Shown: positions 1 to 9,298, counted from the stretch's first letter. The stretch: DNA of 64,000 nt from Parablautia sp. Marseille-Q6255 (GCF_951230155.1 NZ_CATNVD010000017.1:47293-111292), one strand, 5' to 3'. Made by a program: numbers and translations. The notes: generated by a model not told the origin, from the sequence alone.

Positions 1-1
1 C

Positions 2-640
2 GGAGAGAACAAATCTACGGAGGAGCTGGTACAGCTCGTAAAGGACATCGCAGAAGCAGTTGATGTTCCGCTTGTAGTTTGCGGATGCAAGCACGTAGAA
101 AAGGATGCTGAACTTCTGGACAAGGCAGCAGCAGCTCTGGAAGGAAAGAATGCAATGATCCTTGCAGCAAAAGAAGAGAATTACAAGACAATCGGTGCTT
201 CAGCAGGTCTTGCTTACAAGCAGATCGTTGGCGCTGAGTCAGCCGTTGATATCAACCTTGCAAAACAGCTTAATGTACTGCTTACACAGCTTGGTGTAGA
301 TGGCAAGAGCGTAGTGATGAATGTTGGTACAGCAGCAGCAGGATATGGTTTTGAGTACGTTGTATCTACAATGGATCGTGTAAAAGCAGCAGCTCTGTCA
401 CAGGGCGATGCAACACTGCAGATGCCGATCGTTACTCCGGTTGCTTCCGAAGTATGGGGCGTAAAAGAGGCAATGGCTTCTGAAACAGATATGCCTGAAT
501 GGGGATGCCAGGAGGCTCGTGGCGTTGATATGGAAATCGAGACTGCAGCGGCAGTTCTTGCAGCAGGTTCAAACGCTGTGATCCTGAAACATCCGGAATC
601 TGTAAAGACGATCAAAACACTGATTGCGGAATTAGCATAA
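2..640 (+). CDS. acsD: CODH/ACS corrinoid Fe-S protein small (delta) subunit, 5' end cut off
   Basis: This is the C-terminal 212 residues of the small subunit of the corrinoid iron-sulfur protein, which accepts the methyl group from methyl-tetrahydrofolate and passes it to acetyl-CoA synthase in the cytoplasm. The frame is already open at base 2, so the start lies left of the window; full-length family members have about 310-320 residues. The visible part is Ala/Val-rich beta/alpha sequence typical of the TIM-barrel subunit, with no cofactor-binding cysteine cluster. acsC follows 30 bp downstream and then acsE, the usual order in acetogens. Identification rests on sequence character plus this gene order. 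Confidence 0.9.
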   Translation, partial: GENKSTEELVQLVKDIAEAVDVPLVVCGCKHVEKDAELLDKAAAALEGKNAMILAAKEENYKTIGASAGLAYKQIVGAESAVDINLAKQLNVLLTQLGVDGKSVVMNVGTAAAGYGFEYVVSTMDRVKAAALSQGDATLQMPIVTPVASEVWGVKEAMASETDMPEWGCQEARGVDMEIETAAAVLAAGSNAVILKHPESVKTIKTLIAELA

Positions 641-670
641 GAACTGTGAAGCATAAGGAGGAAAAAAGAT

Positions 671-2020
671 ATGGCACTCAAAGGTCTTGATATTTTCAAA
701 CTGTCACCAAAGAAAAACTGTAAGGAATGCGGCAGCCCGACATGTATGGCGTTCTCTATGAAGGTCGCACAGGGCGCAGTATCCATTGATGCATGTCCGT
801 ACTTCTCAGAAGAAGCAAAGGCTGCCATGAGTGAGGCAACAGCTCCGCCAATGAAGACGATCAAAGTCGGCGCTGGCGAGAACGAGATGTCACTTGGCGG
901 CGAGACAGTTCTGTTCCGTCATGAGAAGACTTTCGTAAGCAAGACAAGATATGCGGTATCTCTTTGCAGCTGCATGGATGACGCAACAATCGATGCAAAG
1001 CTGGCAGAGATCCCGAAGGTAGATTACGAGCGTATCGGTGAGAGAATGTTCGTAGAGATGGTATATGTAAACTATGCTGCAGAGGCAGGAAAGGACAAAT
1101 ACCTTGACCTCGTAAAGAAAGCGGCAGGACTTGGCCGTGTTCTGATCCTCGGATGTACAGACGCTGAGGTGGCAAAAGAAGCAGTTGCCCTTGTAAAGGA
1201 TACAAAGCCGGTATTAAACGGAGCAAACGCTTCCAATTACGAGGCAATGAACGCAGTAGCTACAGAGGCAGGCGTAGTACTTGGCGTACAGGGCGCTGAC
1301 ATCAACGAGCTGTATGACACTGTGGCAGCACTTGAGAAGCTTGGCAATAAGAATCTGCTGATCGACTGCGGCACGACATCGATCAAAGATGCGTTCACAA
1401 CAGCAGTTCAGTTCCGTAAAGCAGCGATCAAGGACAGCAACCGTACATGCGGTTACCCGTCTATCGTAAATGTAGCAATGCTTGCAAAGGGCAACGCTCA
1501 CCTGCAGGCAGCACTTGCTTCCCTGTTCACGATGAAATATGGTTCTATCGTAGTTATGGAGCAGATGACATACGCTGAAGCACTTCCGCTTTACGGTCTG
1601 CGTCAGAACGTATTTACAGACCCGCAGAAGCCAATGAAGGTTGAGCCGGGCATCTACCCGTTAAACGGTGCAGATGAGAATTCTATCTGTGTAACAACAG
1701 TAGACTTTGCTCTTACCTATTTCGTAGTATCCGGTGAGCTGGAGCGTTCTGGTGTTCCGATGAACCTGATCATCAATGATGCCGGCGGACTTTCCGTACT
1801 GACATCATGGGCTGCCGGTAAGTTCTCATCAAGCTCCATCGCAAAATTCTTCCAGGAGCAGGATATTGAGGGCAAGATCAAGTCAAGAAGACTGGTTATC
1901 CCGGGTAAGGTAGCTGTACTGAAGGGCGAGCTGGAAGCAAAGCTTCCGGGATGGGAGATCATCATCGCTCCGAACGAGGCAGTTCAGCTTGTGAAGTTTA
2001 TGAAAGAGATCACAGCATAA
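671..2020 (+). CDS. acsC: CODH/ACS corrinoid Fe-S protein large (gamma) subunit
   Basis: Large subunit of the corrinoid iron-sulfur protein: it holds the B12 cofactor in its C-terminal part and a low-potential [4Fe-4S] cluster at its N-terminus, used to reactivate oxidised corrinoid. The cluster ligands are visible as C17, C20, C25 and C42 (motif CKECGSPTC, then ACPYF). Its 449 residues match the family's usual length. A strong AAGGAGG site precedes the ATG. It partners with AcsD upstream and receives methyl groups from AcsE downstream. Codon choice is narrow (gta, aag, gaa), as in the other genes of this block, suggesting high expression. Confidence 0.96.
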   Translation: MALKGLDIFKLSPKKNCKECGSPTCMAFSMKVAQGAVSIDACPYFSEEAKAAMSEATAPPMKTIKVGAGENEMSLGGETVLFRHEKTFVSKTRYAVSLCSCMDDATIDAKLAEIPKVDYERIGERMFVEMVYVNYAAEAGKDKYLDLVKKAAGLGRVLILGCTDAEVAKEAVALVKDTKPVLNGANASNYEAMNAVATEAGVVLGVQGADINELYDTVAALEKLGNKNLLIDCGTTSIKDAFTTAVQFRKAAIKDSNRTCGYPSIVNVAMLAKGNAHLQAALASLFTMKYGSIVVMEQMTYAEALPLYGLRQNVFTDPQKPMKVEPGIYPLNGADENSICVTTVDFALTYFVVSGELERSGVPMNLIINDAGGLSVLTSWAAGKFSSSSIAKFFQEQDIEGKIKSRRLVIPGKVAVLKGELEAKLPGWEIIIAPNEAVQLVKFMKEITA

Positions 2021-2107
2021 GCTACATAGCGCTTGCAGTACTTCAGAAAGTGCACAGAGCATCTCTGGCTGCGCTTTCTAAAAATAATACAAATAAGGAG
2101 AATGACA

Positions 2108-2893
2108 ATGGGCAAATTTATTACAATCGGCGAAAGACTTTCTACGACTGCTCCGGCAGTAAACAAGGCTTTTACGGAGAGAGATCCGGAACCAATCATC
2201 AAACGTGCAAAACAGCAGCTTGACGCAGGCGCTGTTTATCTTGATGTAAACATCGGACCGGCAGAGTCAGACGGTGAAGAGCTGATGAAGTGGGCAGTAA
2301 AGCTTCTTCAGAGCGAGTTTGACAACGTTCCGCTTGCACTGGATACTTCCAATAAGAAAGCAATCGAGGCTGGTATCTCTGTTTACAATCGTTCCAAAGG
2401 AAAACCGATCGTAAACTCTGCCGATGCAGCAGGAAGAATCGAGTACGTTGACCTTGCAGCAGCAAACGATGCAATCGTTATCGCTCTTTGCAATGGTGAA
2501 GGTATCGCTGCAGACAATGATGAGCGTATGATGTTCCTTCAGACACTTCTGGAGAGAGGTATGGAGCACGGCATGGAAGAGACAGATCTGTGGTTCGATC
2601 CGCTGTTCCTTGTTGTAAAGGGAATGCAGGACAAGCAGCTGGAGATCCTTGAGTTTATCAAGATGATCTCTGATATGGGTCTGAACTCTACAGGAGGACT
2701 TTCCAATAACTCCAACGGTATGCCGAAGCATATCCGTCCGATCATGGATTCCGCTCTCGTAGCAATGGCTATGATGCAGGGTCTTACATCTGCGATCGTA
2801 AACCCGAATGATCTGCGTCTCATGGAGACAATCAAGTCCTGTGACGTATTCAAGGGTAATACGCTGTATGCAGATTCTTATCTTGAGTTATAA
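2108..2893 (+). CDS. acsE: 5-methyltetrahydrofolate:corrinoid/iron-sulfur protein methyltransferase
   Basis: Transfers the methyl group from CH3-tetrahydrofolate to Co(I) of the corrinoid Fe-S protein. The protein has 261 residues, the usual AcsE length, with a pterin-binding TIM-barrel fold: DVNIGPAE near residue 48 and NSTGGLSNNSNGMP near residue 195 are typical pterin-binding motifs. Two in-frame ATGs lie 6 bp apart; I chose the second (MGKFITIG) because TAAGGAG ends 7 bp before it. An open frame extends further upstream to 2033 but lacks a ribosome binding site and family similarity. It lies directly after acsC, its methyl acceptor. Confidence 0.95.
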   Translation: MGKFITIGERLSTTAPAVNKAFTERDPEPIIKRAKQQLDAGAVYLDVNIGPAESDGEELMKWAVKLLQSEFDNVPLALDTSNKKAIEAGISVYNRSKGKPIVNSADAAGRIEYVDLAAANDAIVIALCNGEGIAADNDERMMFLQTLLERGMEHGMEETDLWFDPLFLVVKGMQDKQLEILEFIKMISDMGLNSTGGLSNNSNGMPKHIRPIMDSALVAMAMMQGLTSAIVNPNDLRLMETIKSCDVFKGNTLYADSYLEL

Positions 2894-3010
2894 TTTTATT
2901 TAAACTTTTGAACGGTGTCATAACAGAAACAGGCAGTGCAGGAGGGATTTTTGCCCGGAAACAGTTTTGCCATGAGTGAGCTGACAGCCGTAAGAGAAAG
3001 CAGTACATTC

Positions 3011-3044
3011 AGATACCCGGAGGCACATGTGTTTCCGGGTATCT
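3011..3044 (+). other. Perfect stem-loop between acsE and acsV
   Basis: An 11-bp perfect stem (AGATACCCGGA with TCCGGGTATCT) encloses a 12-nt loop. No T-run follows, so it is not a standard intrinsic terminator. It lies 35 bp before acsV and could be an mRNA-stability or processing element separating acsCE from acsV levels. The structure is seen in the sequence; the role is inferred. Confidence 0.6.
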
Positions 3045-3078
3045 GACCAGAAAGCTGTAGAAAAGTAGAGGAAGACGA

Positions 3079-5007
3079 ATGTTTAAAGTAACTTTCAAAT
3101 TCGAAAACAGCGAGGATGTTGTAGTGTTTGCAGCAGAAGGAGAAAACCTTCTGGAGCTGGCAAAAAAAGCAAATGTGGCCATTGATGCACCGTGTAACGG
3201 AAATGCGGCATGTGGAAAGTGTAAGGTGAAGCTGCTGGGCGGCAGCCTGCTTTCTGAAAAAACGCGTCACATTACACAGGAAGAATACGATCAGGGCTGG
3301 AGACTGTCCTGTATCAGCACGGTCAATTCTGACGTGGAAATACTGGTACCGGACATTGCGTCTGCCTACCGCAGCCGGATGAAGGTTGCTGATCTGAGTT
3401 CTACAGAAGAGATTCAGATTTTTGAAAAAGCAAAGGCGGATATCGCAGAGGCCGGCATTACATTTGAAAATGATCTGGAGATCATTGATGTACAGCTGGA
3501 GACTCCTTCGCTGGATGATACGATGCCAGATAATGAGCGGCTGATCCGGGCGATCGTGGCACAGTGCGGTGTGAAAAAGGTGAAGATCACGTTTGCTGCG
3601 CTGAAAAAGCTGGCGGATGCACTGCGCCAGTCAGGCTTTCATCTGAAATGTGTAGTGCGTCGTTTGGACAATAAAATGGAAGTTCTGGATGTGATGCCAA
3701 AGGGGGCACAGCCACAGGTAGGCGGACTTGCCATTGATATTGGTACGACAACTGTATCGGCGCTTCTGGTCGATATGCTGACAGGAAAGATCCTTGCGAA
3801 GGCTTCTTCCGGAAACGGTCAGATCCGCTTTGGCGCAGATGTGATCAACCGGATTATTGAGCAGCAGAAGGTTGGAGGCCGTAAAAAGCTTCAGGCGGCA
3901 GTCGTTGATGAAACGCTGAATCCTCTTGTGGATTCTCTTTGCCGTGCTTCAGGCTTTGCTCATGATAATATTTTCAGGATCTGTATTGCAGGAAATACGA
4001 CCATGAATCATCTCTTATTTGCCGTCGATGCTGATCCGGTCCGCATGGAACCGTATATTCCGACGTTTTATGAGGTGGATGGCGTTTATGCGGCTGATCT
4101 TGGTATTGATATCAACCGGCATGCGCGCGTGATCATTGCGCCAAACATCGGAAGCTATGTGGGAGGAGACATTACGGCAGGTACGCTTGCAAGCGCGATC
4201 TGGAATAAAGACGAAATGTCCCTGCTGATCGATCTTGGTACAAACGGAGAGCTTGTGTTTGGCAATTCCGAATTTATGATGAGCTGCGCATGCTCCGCAG
4301 GTCCTGCCTTTGAAGGCGGCGACATCAGCTGCGGAATGCGTGCGACGGATGGTGCGATCGAAGCATGTACGATTGACAGGGAAACCATGGAGCCGACGTT
4401 TACGATCGTCGGAGAGGAAGGTCAGAAGCCGGCAGGTATCTGTGGCTCCGGTATCATCGACATTATCAGTGAGCTGTTCCGCTGCGGTATCATCAGTCCG
4501 AAAGGCAAGTTTATCCGTGAAGGCAGCAGGATCCGTCACGACGAATACGGTATGGGAAGCTTTGTGCTTGCCTTCCGCGAGGAGGCGGCGTCTGTTAAAG
4601 ACATTGAGCTGACAGAGGTTGATATTGACAACTTTATCCGCGCCAAGGGCGCTATCTTTTCCGCCATTCGCGTGATGCTGCAGTCTCTTGATTTTGACGT
4701 GGACATGATCGATCATGTATACGTAGCAGGCGGCATCGGGAGCGGGATCAATATGCGCAATGCGGTGAACATCGGCATGTTTCCGGATATTGAGCTGGAG
4801 AAATTCACGTATATCGGAAATTCTTCTCTGTCAGGCGCTTACGCTATGCTGTGTTCTGCACAGGCAGAAGAGAAGGTCGCTGACGTGGCGCACAATATGA
4901 CGTATCTGGAACTCAGCAATGAGCCGACATATATGGATGAATTTGTAGCAAGCTGCTTTTTGCCGCACACAGATGCGACACTGTTCCCATCACTGGAAAT
5001 GAAGTGA
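3079..5007 (+). CDS. acsV: Reductive activator of the corrinoid Fe-S protein (RACo-like, DUF4445)
   Basis: ATP-dependent reactivator that returns accidentally oxidised Co(II) corrinoid protein to Co(I). The N-terminus (residues 1-85) is a [2Fe-2S] ferredoxin domain with ligands C39, C45, C48 (CNGNAACGKC) and C78. A linker follows, then a large ASKHA-type ATPase domain beginning near residue 214 (DIGTTTVSALLVD), with later phosphate-binding motifs such as DLGTNGEL and GICGSGIIDI. At 642 residues it is full length for RACo/AcsV proteins. Its place after acsD-acsC-acsE fits activation of that corrinoid protein. RamA-type activators are related but carry [4Fe-4S] clusters at the C-terminus, which are absent here. 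Confidence 0.93.
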   Translation: MFKVTFKFENSEDVVVFAAEGENLLELAKKANVAIDAPCNGNAACGKCKVKLLGGSLLSEKTRHITQEEYDQGWRLSCISTVNSDVEILVPDIASAYRSRMKVADLSSTEEIQIFEKAKADIAEAGITFENDLEIIDVQLETPSLDDTMPDNERLIRAIVAQCGVKKVKITFAALKKLADALRQSGFHLKCVVRRLDNKMEVLDVMPKGAQPQVGGLAIDIGTTTVSALLVDMLTGKILAKASSGNGQIRFGADVINRIIEQQKVGGRKKLQAAVVDETLNPLVDSLCRASGFAHDNIFRICIAGNTTMNHLLFAVDADPVRMEPYIPTFYEVDGVYAADLGIDINRHARVIIAPNIGSYVGGDITAGTLASAIWNKDEMSLLIDLGTNGELVFGNSEFMMSCACSAGPAFEGGDISCGMRATDGAIEACTIDRETMEPTFTIVGEEGQKPAGICGSGIIDIISELFRCGIISPKGKFIREGSRIRHDEYGMGSFVLAFREEAASVKDIELTEVDIDNFIRAKGAIFSAIRVMLQSLDFDVDMIDHVYVAGGIGSGINMRNAVNIGMFPDIELEKFTYIGNSSLSGAYAMLCSAQAEEKVADVAHNMTYLELSNEPTYMDEFVASCFLPHTDATLFPSLEMK

Positions 5008-5027
5008 TTCAACAGTTCTGTACGGCA

Positions 5028-5088
5028 GTAATCCGAAAAAACAGACTGTGCAAGCTTGCCTGCATACGGGCTGGATTTTTCGGATTAC
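5028..5088 (+). other. Long-arm stem-loop between acsV and the DUF3786 gene
   Basis: Arms GTAATCCGAAAAA (5028-5040) and TTTTTCGGATTAC (5076-5088) are perfectly complementary over 13 bp, around a 35-nt loop. The T-run is inside the stem, so this is not a classical terminator. It is one of three hairpins punctuating this operon. Confidence 0.55.
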
Positions 5089-5142
5089 GGGAAAGAACAG
5101 GAATAATATACTATAAAAATTATGCAGAGTAAGGAGAATTGT

Positions 5143-5778
5143 ATGGAATTTGAATACGAAAAAGACAACATAGACAGGGTGCCTTTTGAACATTATCTGG
5201 AAGAGTATGCGAAAAAGGATCCGAAAGAAATCAGTTTGCGTACCGGTTTTCCTTATTCTGAAGAAAAAGGCGCATTTACTCTGCTGTTCCTTGGAAAGGA
5301 GTACGAGGTCAGCTATCCGGATTTTCATGTAAGACGTACGCAGGAGGACGATCAGTGGTGTCCGCTGCCTGAGATGGCAAAAGCAAAGACGCTGGTCATC
5401 CGTTTTCTGACAGAGTGCTGCCAGGCAAAGAGTACCGGGAAGTTTCTGACATACCGGGAAGTGCCGTGGGGTGAGCTGTACTACCGTCAGTTTAACGGAC
5501 GCTGCATGATGCGTCTGGCATTTTCCTATGGCAACAGGCTGGAGGAATTTGTCCGTGTAATGGAAAAAATGAAGGCGAAAAAAATCAAGGCAGGAGACGA
5601 GGGGTATGAAATCGAGCTGTTTTCAGGGTTTTTCATCCGCTTTCAGCTCTGGGGCGGTGATGAGGAGTTTCCGCCGTCCTCGCAGATCCTGTTCAGTGAT
5701 AATTTTCCGGTCGCCTTTCATGCGGAAGACCTCGTGGTCGCCTGCGACGTTATCCTTGGGACAATGAAGCAGTTGTAA
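5143..5778 (+). CDS. DUF3786 domain protein encoded within the Wood-Ljungdahl operon
   Basis: A 211-residue soluble protein that I assign to DUF3786, whose function is not established to my knowledge. The C-terminal third carries the family's recognisable block LWGGDEEFPPSSQILFSDNF followed by AFHAEDLVVACDVI; the centre has the YREVPWGELYYRQFNGR segment. No signal peptide, membrane segment or metal-binding cysteine cluster is visible. The start at 5143 was chosen over an in-frame ATG at 5122 because AAGGAG sits 6 bp before it. It lies between acsV and fhs with short spacing, so a role in corrinoid or tetrahydrofolate one-carbon chemistry is suggested by location only. Confidence 0.8.
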   Translation: MEFEYEKDNIDRVPFEHYLEEYAKKDPKEISLRTGFPYSEEKGAFTLLFLGKEYEVSYPDFHVRRTQEDDQWCPLPEMAKAKTLVIRFLTECCQAKSTGKFLTYREVPWGELYYRQFNGRCMMRLAFSYGNRLEEFVRVMEKMKAKKIKAGDEGYEIELFSGFFIRFQLWGGDEEFPPSSQILFSDNFPVAFHAEDLVVACDVILGTMKQL

Positions 5779-5810
5779 ATAAATAAAAATTATAGCAGGA
5801 GGGTTTACCA

Positions 5811-7496
5811 ATGGGATTCAAAACAGACATCGAAATCGCACAGGAAACTACAATGTCTCCGATTACGGAGATCGCAGCAAAGGCTGGCATTGATCCGAAG
5901 TATCTGGAGCAGTACGGAAATTATAAGGCAAAGATCGACTACAATCTTCTGAAAGAAACAGATAAGAAGGACGGAAAGCTCATCCTTGTCACAGCGATCA
6001 ACCCGACTCCGGCAGGAGAAGGAAAGACAACGACGACAGTTGGTCTGGCTGACGGACTGCAGAAGCTGGGCAAGAACGTTATGGTAGCGCTTCGTGAGCC
6101 GTCCCTCGGACCGGTATTTGGCGTAAAGGGCGGAGCAGCAGGCGGCGGATACGCACAGGTCGTTCCGATGGAAGATATCAACCTCCACTTTACCGGTGAC
6201 TTCCATGCGATCGGCGCAGCAAACAACCTGCTTGCAGCAATGCTTGACAACCACATCTACCAGGGCAATGCACTGAACATCGACCCGAGAAAGATCACAT
6301 GGAGAAGATGTGTGGATATGAACGACCGTCAGCTGCGTTTCGTTGTAGACGGACTTGGCGGAAAGACAAACGGCATGCCGAGAGAGGATGGCTATGATAT
6401 CACAGTAGCATCCGAGATCATGGCAGTTCTGTGTCTGGCAAGCGACATCACAGACCTGAAGAAACGTCTGGCAAGAATCATTGTTGGTTATACATACGGA
6501 AAAGCTTCTGAGCAGAAGCCGGTAACAGCAGGCGATCTGCATGCAGAGGGCGCTATGTGCGCACTGCTCAAGGACGCTCTGAAGCCGAACCTTGTACAGA
6601 CACTGGAGCACGTTCCGGCGATCGTACACGGCGGACCGTTCGCAAATATCGCACACGGATGTAACTCCGTAATCGCAACAAAGATGGCGTTAAAGCTTGG
6701 TGATTATGCGATCACAGAGGCAGGCTTCGGCGCAGACCTCGGAGCTGAGAAGTTCCTTGACATCAAGTGCCGTATGGCAGGACTGAAGCCGAATGCAGTC
6801 GTGATCGTAGCTACGGTACGTGCGCTGAAATACAACGGAGGCGTTCCGAAGGCTGACCTGAACAACGAGAACCTTGAGGCTCTGGAAAAGGGACTTCCGA
6901 ACCTGCTCAAGCATGTAAGCAATATCAGAAACGTATACAAACTGCCGTGCGTAGTAGCGATCAACGCATTCCCGACCGATACAAAGGCAGAGCTTGACCT
7001 CGTAGAGAGCAAGTGTAAAGAGCTCGGTGTAAACGTAGCACTGTCCGAGGTATGGGCAAAGGGCGGCGAAGGCGGCATCAAGCTTGCAGAAGAAGTGATC
7101 CGTCTCGTAGAGGAGCCGAACGACTTCACATACAGCTATGAGCTGGAGGGAAGCATCGAGGATAAGCTCAACCAGATCGTACAGAAGATCTACGGCGGCA
7201 AGAGAGTTGTCCTGACAGCAAACGCACAGAAGCAGGCAAAAGAGCTCGAGGCTCTCGGCTACGGCAACTGCCCGATCTGCGTGGCTAAGACACAGTACTC
7301 CCTGACAGACGACCAGACGAAGCTCGGCGCGCCGACAGACTTCGAGGTAACGGTACGTAACCTCAAGATCTCCGCAGGTGCAGGCTTTATCGTAGCGCTT
7401 ACCGGTGAGATCATGACAATGCCGGGTCTGCCGAAGGTACCGGCTGCAGAGAGAATCGACGTAGACGAGACAGGAAAGATCTCCGGGCTGTTCTAA
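5811..7496 (+). CDS. fhs: Formate-tetrahydrofolate ligase
   Basis: Catalyses ATP + formate + tetrahydrofolate -> 10-formyl-tetrahydrofolate, the first folate step of the methyl branch. The 561-residue protein has the phosphate-binding loop [14 protein letters not shown] (near residues 65-78) and the FTHFS blocks [20 protein letters not shown] and [19 protein letters not shown] strong GGAGGG site lies just upstream. It is followed by fchA and folD, which carry out the next conversions in order. Strongly biased codons suggest high expression. Confidence 0.98.
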   Translation: MGFKTDIEIAQETTMSPITEIAAKAGIDPKYLEQYGNYKAKIDYNLLKETDKKDGKLILVTAINPTPAGEGKTTTTVGLADGLQKLGKNVMVALREPSLGPVFGVKGGAAGGGYAQVVPMEDINLHFTGDFHAIGAANNLLAAMLDNHIYQGNALNIDPRKITWRRCVDMNDRQLRFVVDGLGGKTNGMPREDGYDITVASEIMAVLCLASDITDLKKRLARIIVGYTYGKASEQKPVTAGDLHAEGAMCALLKDALKPNLVQTLEHVPAIVHGGPFANIAHGCNSVIATKMALKLGDYAITEAGFGADLGAEKFLDIKCRMAGLKPNAVVIVATVRALKYNGGVPKADLNNENLEALEKGLPNLLKHVSNIRNVYKLPCVVAINAFPTDTKAELDLVESKCKELGVNVALSEVWAKGGEGGIKLAEEVIRLVEEPNDFTYSYELEGSIEDKLNQIVQKIYGGKRVVLTANAQKQAKELEALGYGNCPICVAKTQYSLTDDQTKLGAPTDFEVTVRNLKISAGAGFIVALTGEIMTMPGLPKVPAAERIDVDETGKISGLF

Positions 7497-7516
7497 ATTT
7501 CTTTGCAGAAAACGAT

Positions 7517-7563
7517 ACTGTGGAAAGCGTGCAGCTGATACGCTGCTGCAGGCTTTTCACAGT
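7517..7563 (+). other. Two-tier stem-loop between fhs and fchA
   Basis: An outer stem of 12 positions (ACTGTGGAAAGC with GCTTTTCACAGT, one G-T pair) encloses an inner GCAGC/GCTGC stem with a 6-nt loop. Downstream sequence is A-rich rather than T-rich, so termination is not expected. It may protect the 3' end of a processed, highly expressed fhs transcript. Confidence 0.5.
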
Positions 7564-7629
7564 GAAAAAAGTTTTGTAAAACAGATATTCAGGAATATCC
7601 GTGACAGGTAGATTAGGAGGTAGATAGCG

Positions 7630-8259
7630 ATGGGTTTTTCAACAGTACCATGTAATGAATTTGTAGAAGTGCTCGCGTCTAAGGCTCCGGTTCCAGGCGG
7701 CGGTGGTGCATCTGCGCTTGTAGGCGCAGTTGGAACAGCTCTTGGAAACATGGTCGGAAGCCTCACAGTAGGAAAGAAAAAATATGCTGATGTAGAGGCT
7801 GAGATGTATGAGCTCAAGGCAAAATGCGACAAGCTGCAGGCAGAGCTCCTTGCGCTTGTAGAGAAGGATGCGGAGGTATTCGAACCGCTTGCAAAAGCAT
7901 ACGGTATGCCGCGTGCCACAGAGGAAGAAAAGGCAGAAAAAGCGCGCGTGATGGAGATCGTCCTGAAAGATGCGTGTGCAGTGCCGATGGAGATCATGGA
8001 GAAATGCTGTGAGGCAATTGAACTGATCAGAGAATTTGCTGCAAAGGGTTCTGCACTGGCGATCAGCGATGCAGGCGTGGGCGCAGCGTTCTGCAAGGCC
8101 GCATTAAAGGGAGCAAGCCTGAACGTATACATCAATACGAAGTCTATGGCAAACAAAGAGTACGCAGCAGAGCTGAATGCAAAGGCTGACGCAATGCTTG
8201 AGAAATATCCGCCGATGGCAGATGAGATTTTTGACAGCGTACTGGCACGCCTGAAATAA
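7630..8259 (+). CDS. fchA: Formiminotransferase-cyclodeaminase family protein, likely methenyl-THF cyclohydrolase
   Basis: A 209-residue member of the FTCD cyclodeaminase family. The N-terminal block VPGGGGASALVGAVGTALG and the helical remainder are typical. In acetogens this protein is commonly placed between fhs and folD and is thought to convert 10-formyl-THF to methenyl-THF. Here that assignment is strengthened by the neighbouring FolD, which lacks residues needed for its own cyclohydrolase activity. The ATG is preceded by TTAGGAGG at good spacing. A role in histidine degradation is less likely because no hut genes are nearby. Confidence 0.92.
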   Translation: MGFSTVPCNEFVEVLASKAPVPGGGGASALVGAVGTALGNMVGSLTVGKKKYADVEAEMYELKAKCDKLQAELLALVEKDAEVFEPLAKAYGMPRATEEEKAEKARVMEIVLKDACAVPMEIMEKCCEAIELIREFAAKGSALAISDAGVGAAFCKAALKGASLNVYINTKSMANKEYAAELNAKADAMLEKYPPMADEIFDSVLARLK

Positions 8260-8316
8260 GGTCTGTAAAGCAGGCAATTAAATTATACGAAGCGAATAGC
8301 AGAAAAGGAGCACAAA

Positions 8317-9171
8317 ATGGCAAAGCAGTTACTTGGTAAAGAGGTTACGGCTGCCCTCAACGAGAGAATTAAAGCGAAAGTAGCCGAACTGGAAGCAAAG
8401 GGTGTAAAGCCGACACTTGGCATTATCCGTGTCGGAGAAAATGAGAGCGATATTTCCTACGAGAGAGGTGCAACAAAGCGCTGCGAAACACTTGGCGTAG
8501 CATGTGAGAAGATCCTTCTTCCGGCTGACGTATCTCAGGAAGAGCTTTTGAAGGTGATCGACGATGTAAATAAGAATGACGCGATCCACGGCGTTCTTCT
8601 GTTCCGTCCGCTTCCGAAGCACCTGAATCAGTCTGTGATCGAGAACGCGCTGGATCCGGCAAAGGATGTTGACTGTATGACAGATGGTTCCATGTCTGGT
8701 GTATTTACAGGAAAAGCTATCGGCTATCCGCCGTGCACACCTCAGGCATGTATGGAGATCCTGGATCATTACGGGATCGACTGCACAGGCAAAAAAGCAG
8801 TTGTGATCGGACGAAGCCTTGTCGTAGGTAAGCCGGCAGCCATGATGCTGATCAAGAAGAATGCGACTGTTACTGTATGTCATACAAAGACAGTTGATAT
8901 GCCAAGCGTTGCAAAAGAGGCAGATATCATCATCGTAGCAGCAGGACGCGCAGGTGTTGTAGGCGCAGAGTATGTAAAACCGGGACAGGTTGTCATCGAT
9001 GTAGGTATCAACGTAAATGCAGAAGGCAAGCTTTGCGGCGATGTTGACTACGCAGCAGTGGAGCCGATCGTAGAGGCGATCACTCCGGTACCGGGCGGCG
9101 TAGGAAGCGTAACGACTTCTGTGCTCGTAAGCCACGTAGTAGAAGCTGCTGCAAAGAAGGCAGGTATCTGA
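8317..9171 (+). CDS. folD: FolD-type methylene-THF dehydrogenase, probably without cyclohydrolase activity
   Basis: Rossmann-fold enzyme interconverting methenyl- and methylene-tetrahydrofolate. The protein has 284 residues; the nucleotide-binding site is GRSLVVGKPAAMML (near 168) and the C-terminal block TPVPGGVGSVTTSVL is intact. Active-site Tyr is kept (Y48) and the Asp of KDVD is kept (D119). The Lys four residues after that Tyr, required for cyclohydrolysis in bifunctional FolD (K54 in E. coli), is Ala (A52), and the VQLPLP Gln (Q98 in E. coli) is Phe (F96, in LLFRPLP). It is therefore probably a monofunctional dehydrogenase relying on FchA. It is the last gene of the operon, followed by a terminator. 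Confidence 0.93.
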   Translation: MAKQLLGKEVTAALNERIKAKVAELEAKGVKPTLGIIRVGENESDISYERGATKRCETLGVACEKILLPADVSQEELLKVIDDVNKNDAIHGVLLFRPLPKHLNQSVIENALDPAKDVDCMTDGSMSGVFTGKAIGYPPCTPQACMEILDHYGIDCTGKKAVVIGRSLVVGKPAAMMLIKKNATVTVCHTKTVDMPSVAKEADIIIVAAGRAGVVGAEYVKPGQVVIDVGINVNAEGKLCGDVDYAAVEPIVEAITPVPGGVGSVTTSVLVSHVVEAAAKKAGI

Positions 9172-9204
9172 TCCGGCCAAAAGCAGTAAAAGATAAATGA
9201 AAAG

Positions 9205-9280
9205 AAAACAGCCTTTTTGTGTCGGAGTGAAAAGTCCGCAGGACATATTCACTTTCCATATACACAAAAGGCTGTTTTTT
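9205..9280 (+). terminator. Bidirectional terminator between folD and the convergent flavoprotein gene
   Basis: Arms AAAACAGCCTTTTTGTGT (9205-9222) and ACACAAAAGGCTGTTTTTT (9262-9280) pair with a single bulged base. The right arm ends in a T-run for the + strand, and the complementary A-run on the left serves the minus strand. Confidence 0.8.
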
Positions 9281-9298
9281 ATTAAGAAGATAACCGGC

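Noticed and set aside
214..1501. Long minus-strand open frames opposite acsD and acsC
   Set aside because: They lack ribosome binding sites and family similarity and arise from the strongly biased codons of the + strand genes.
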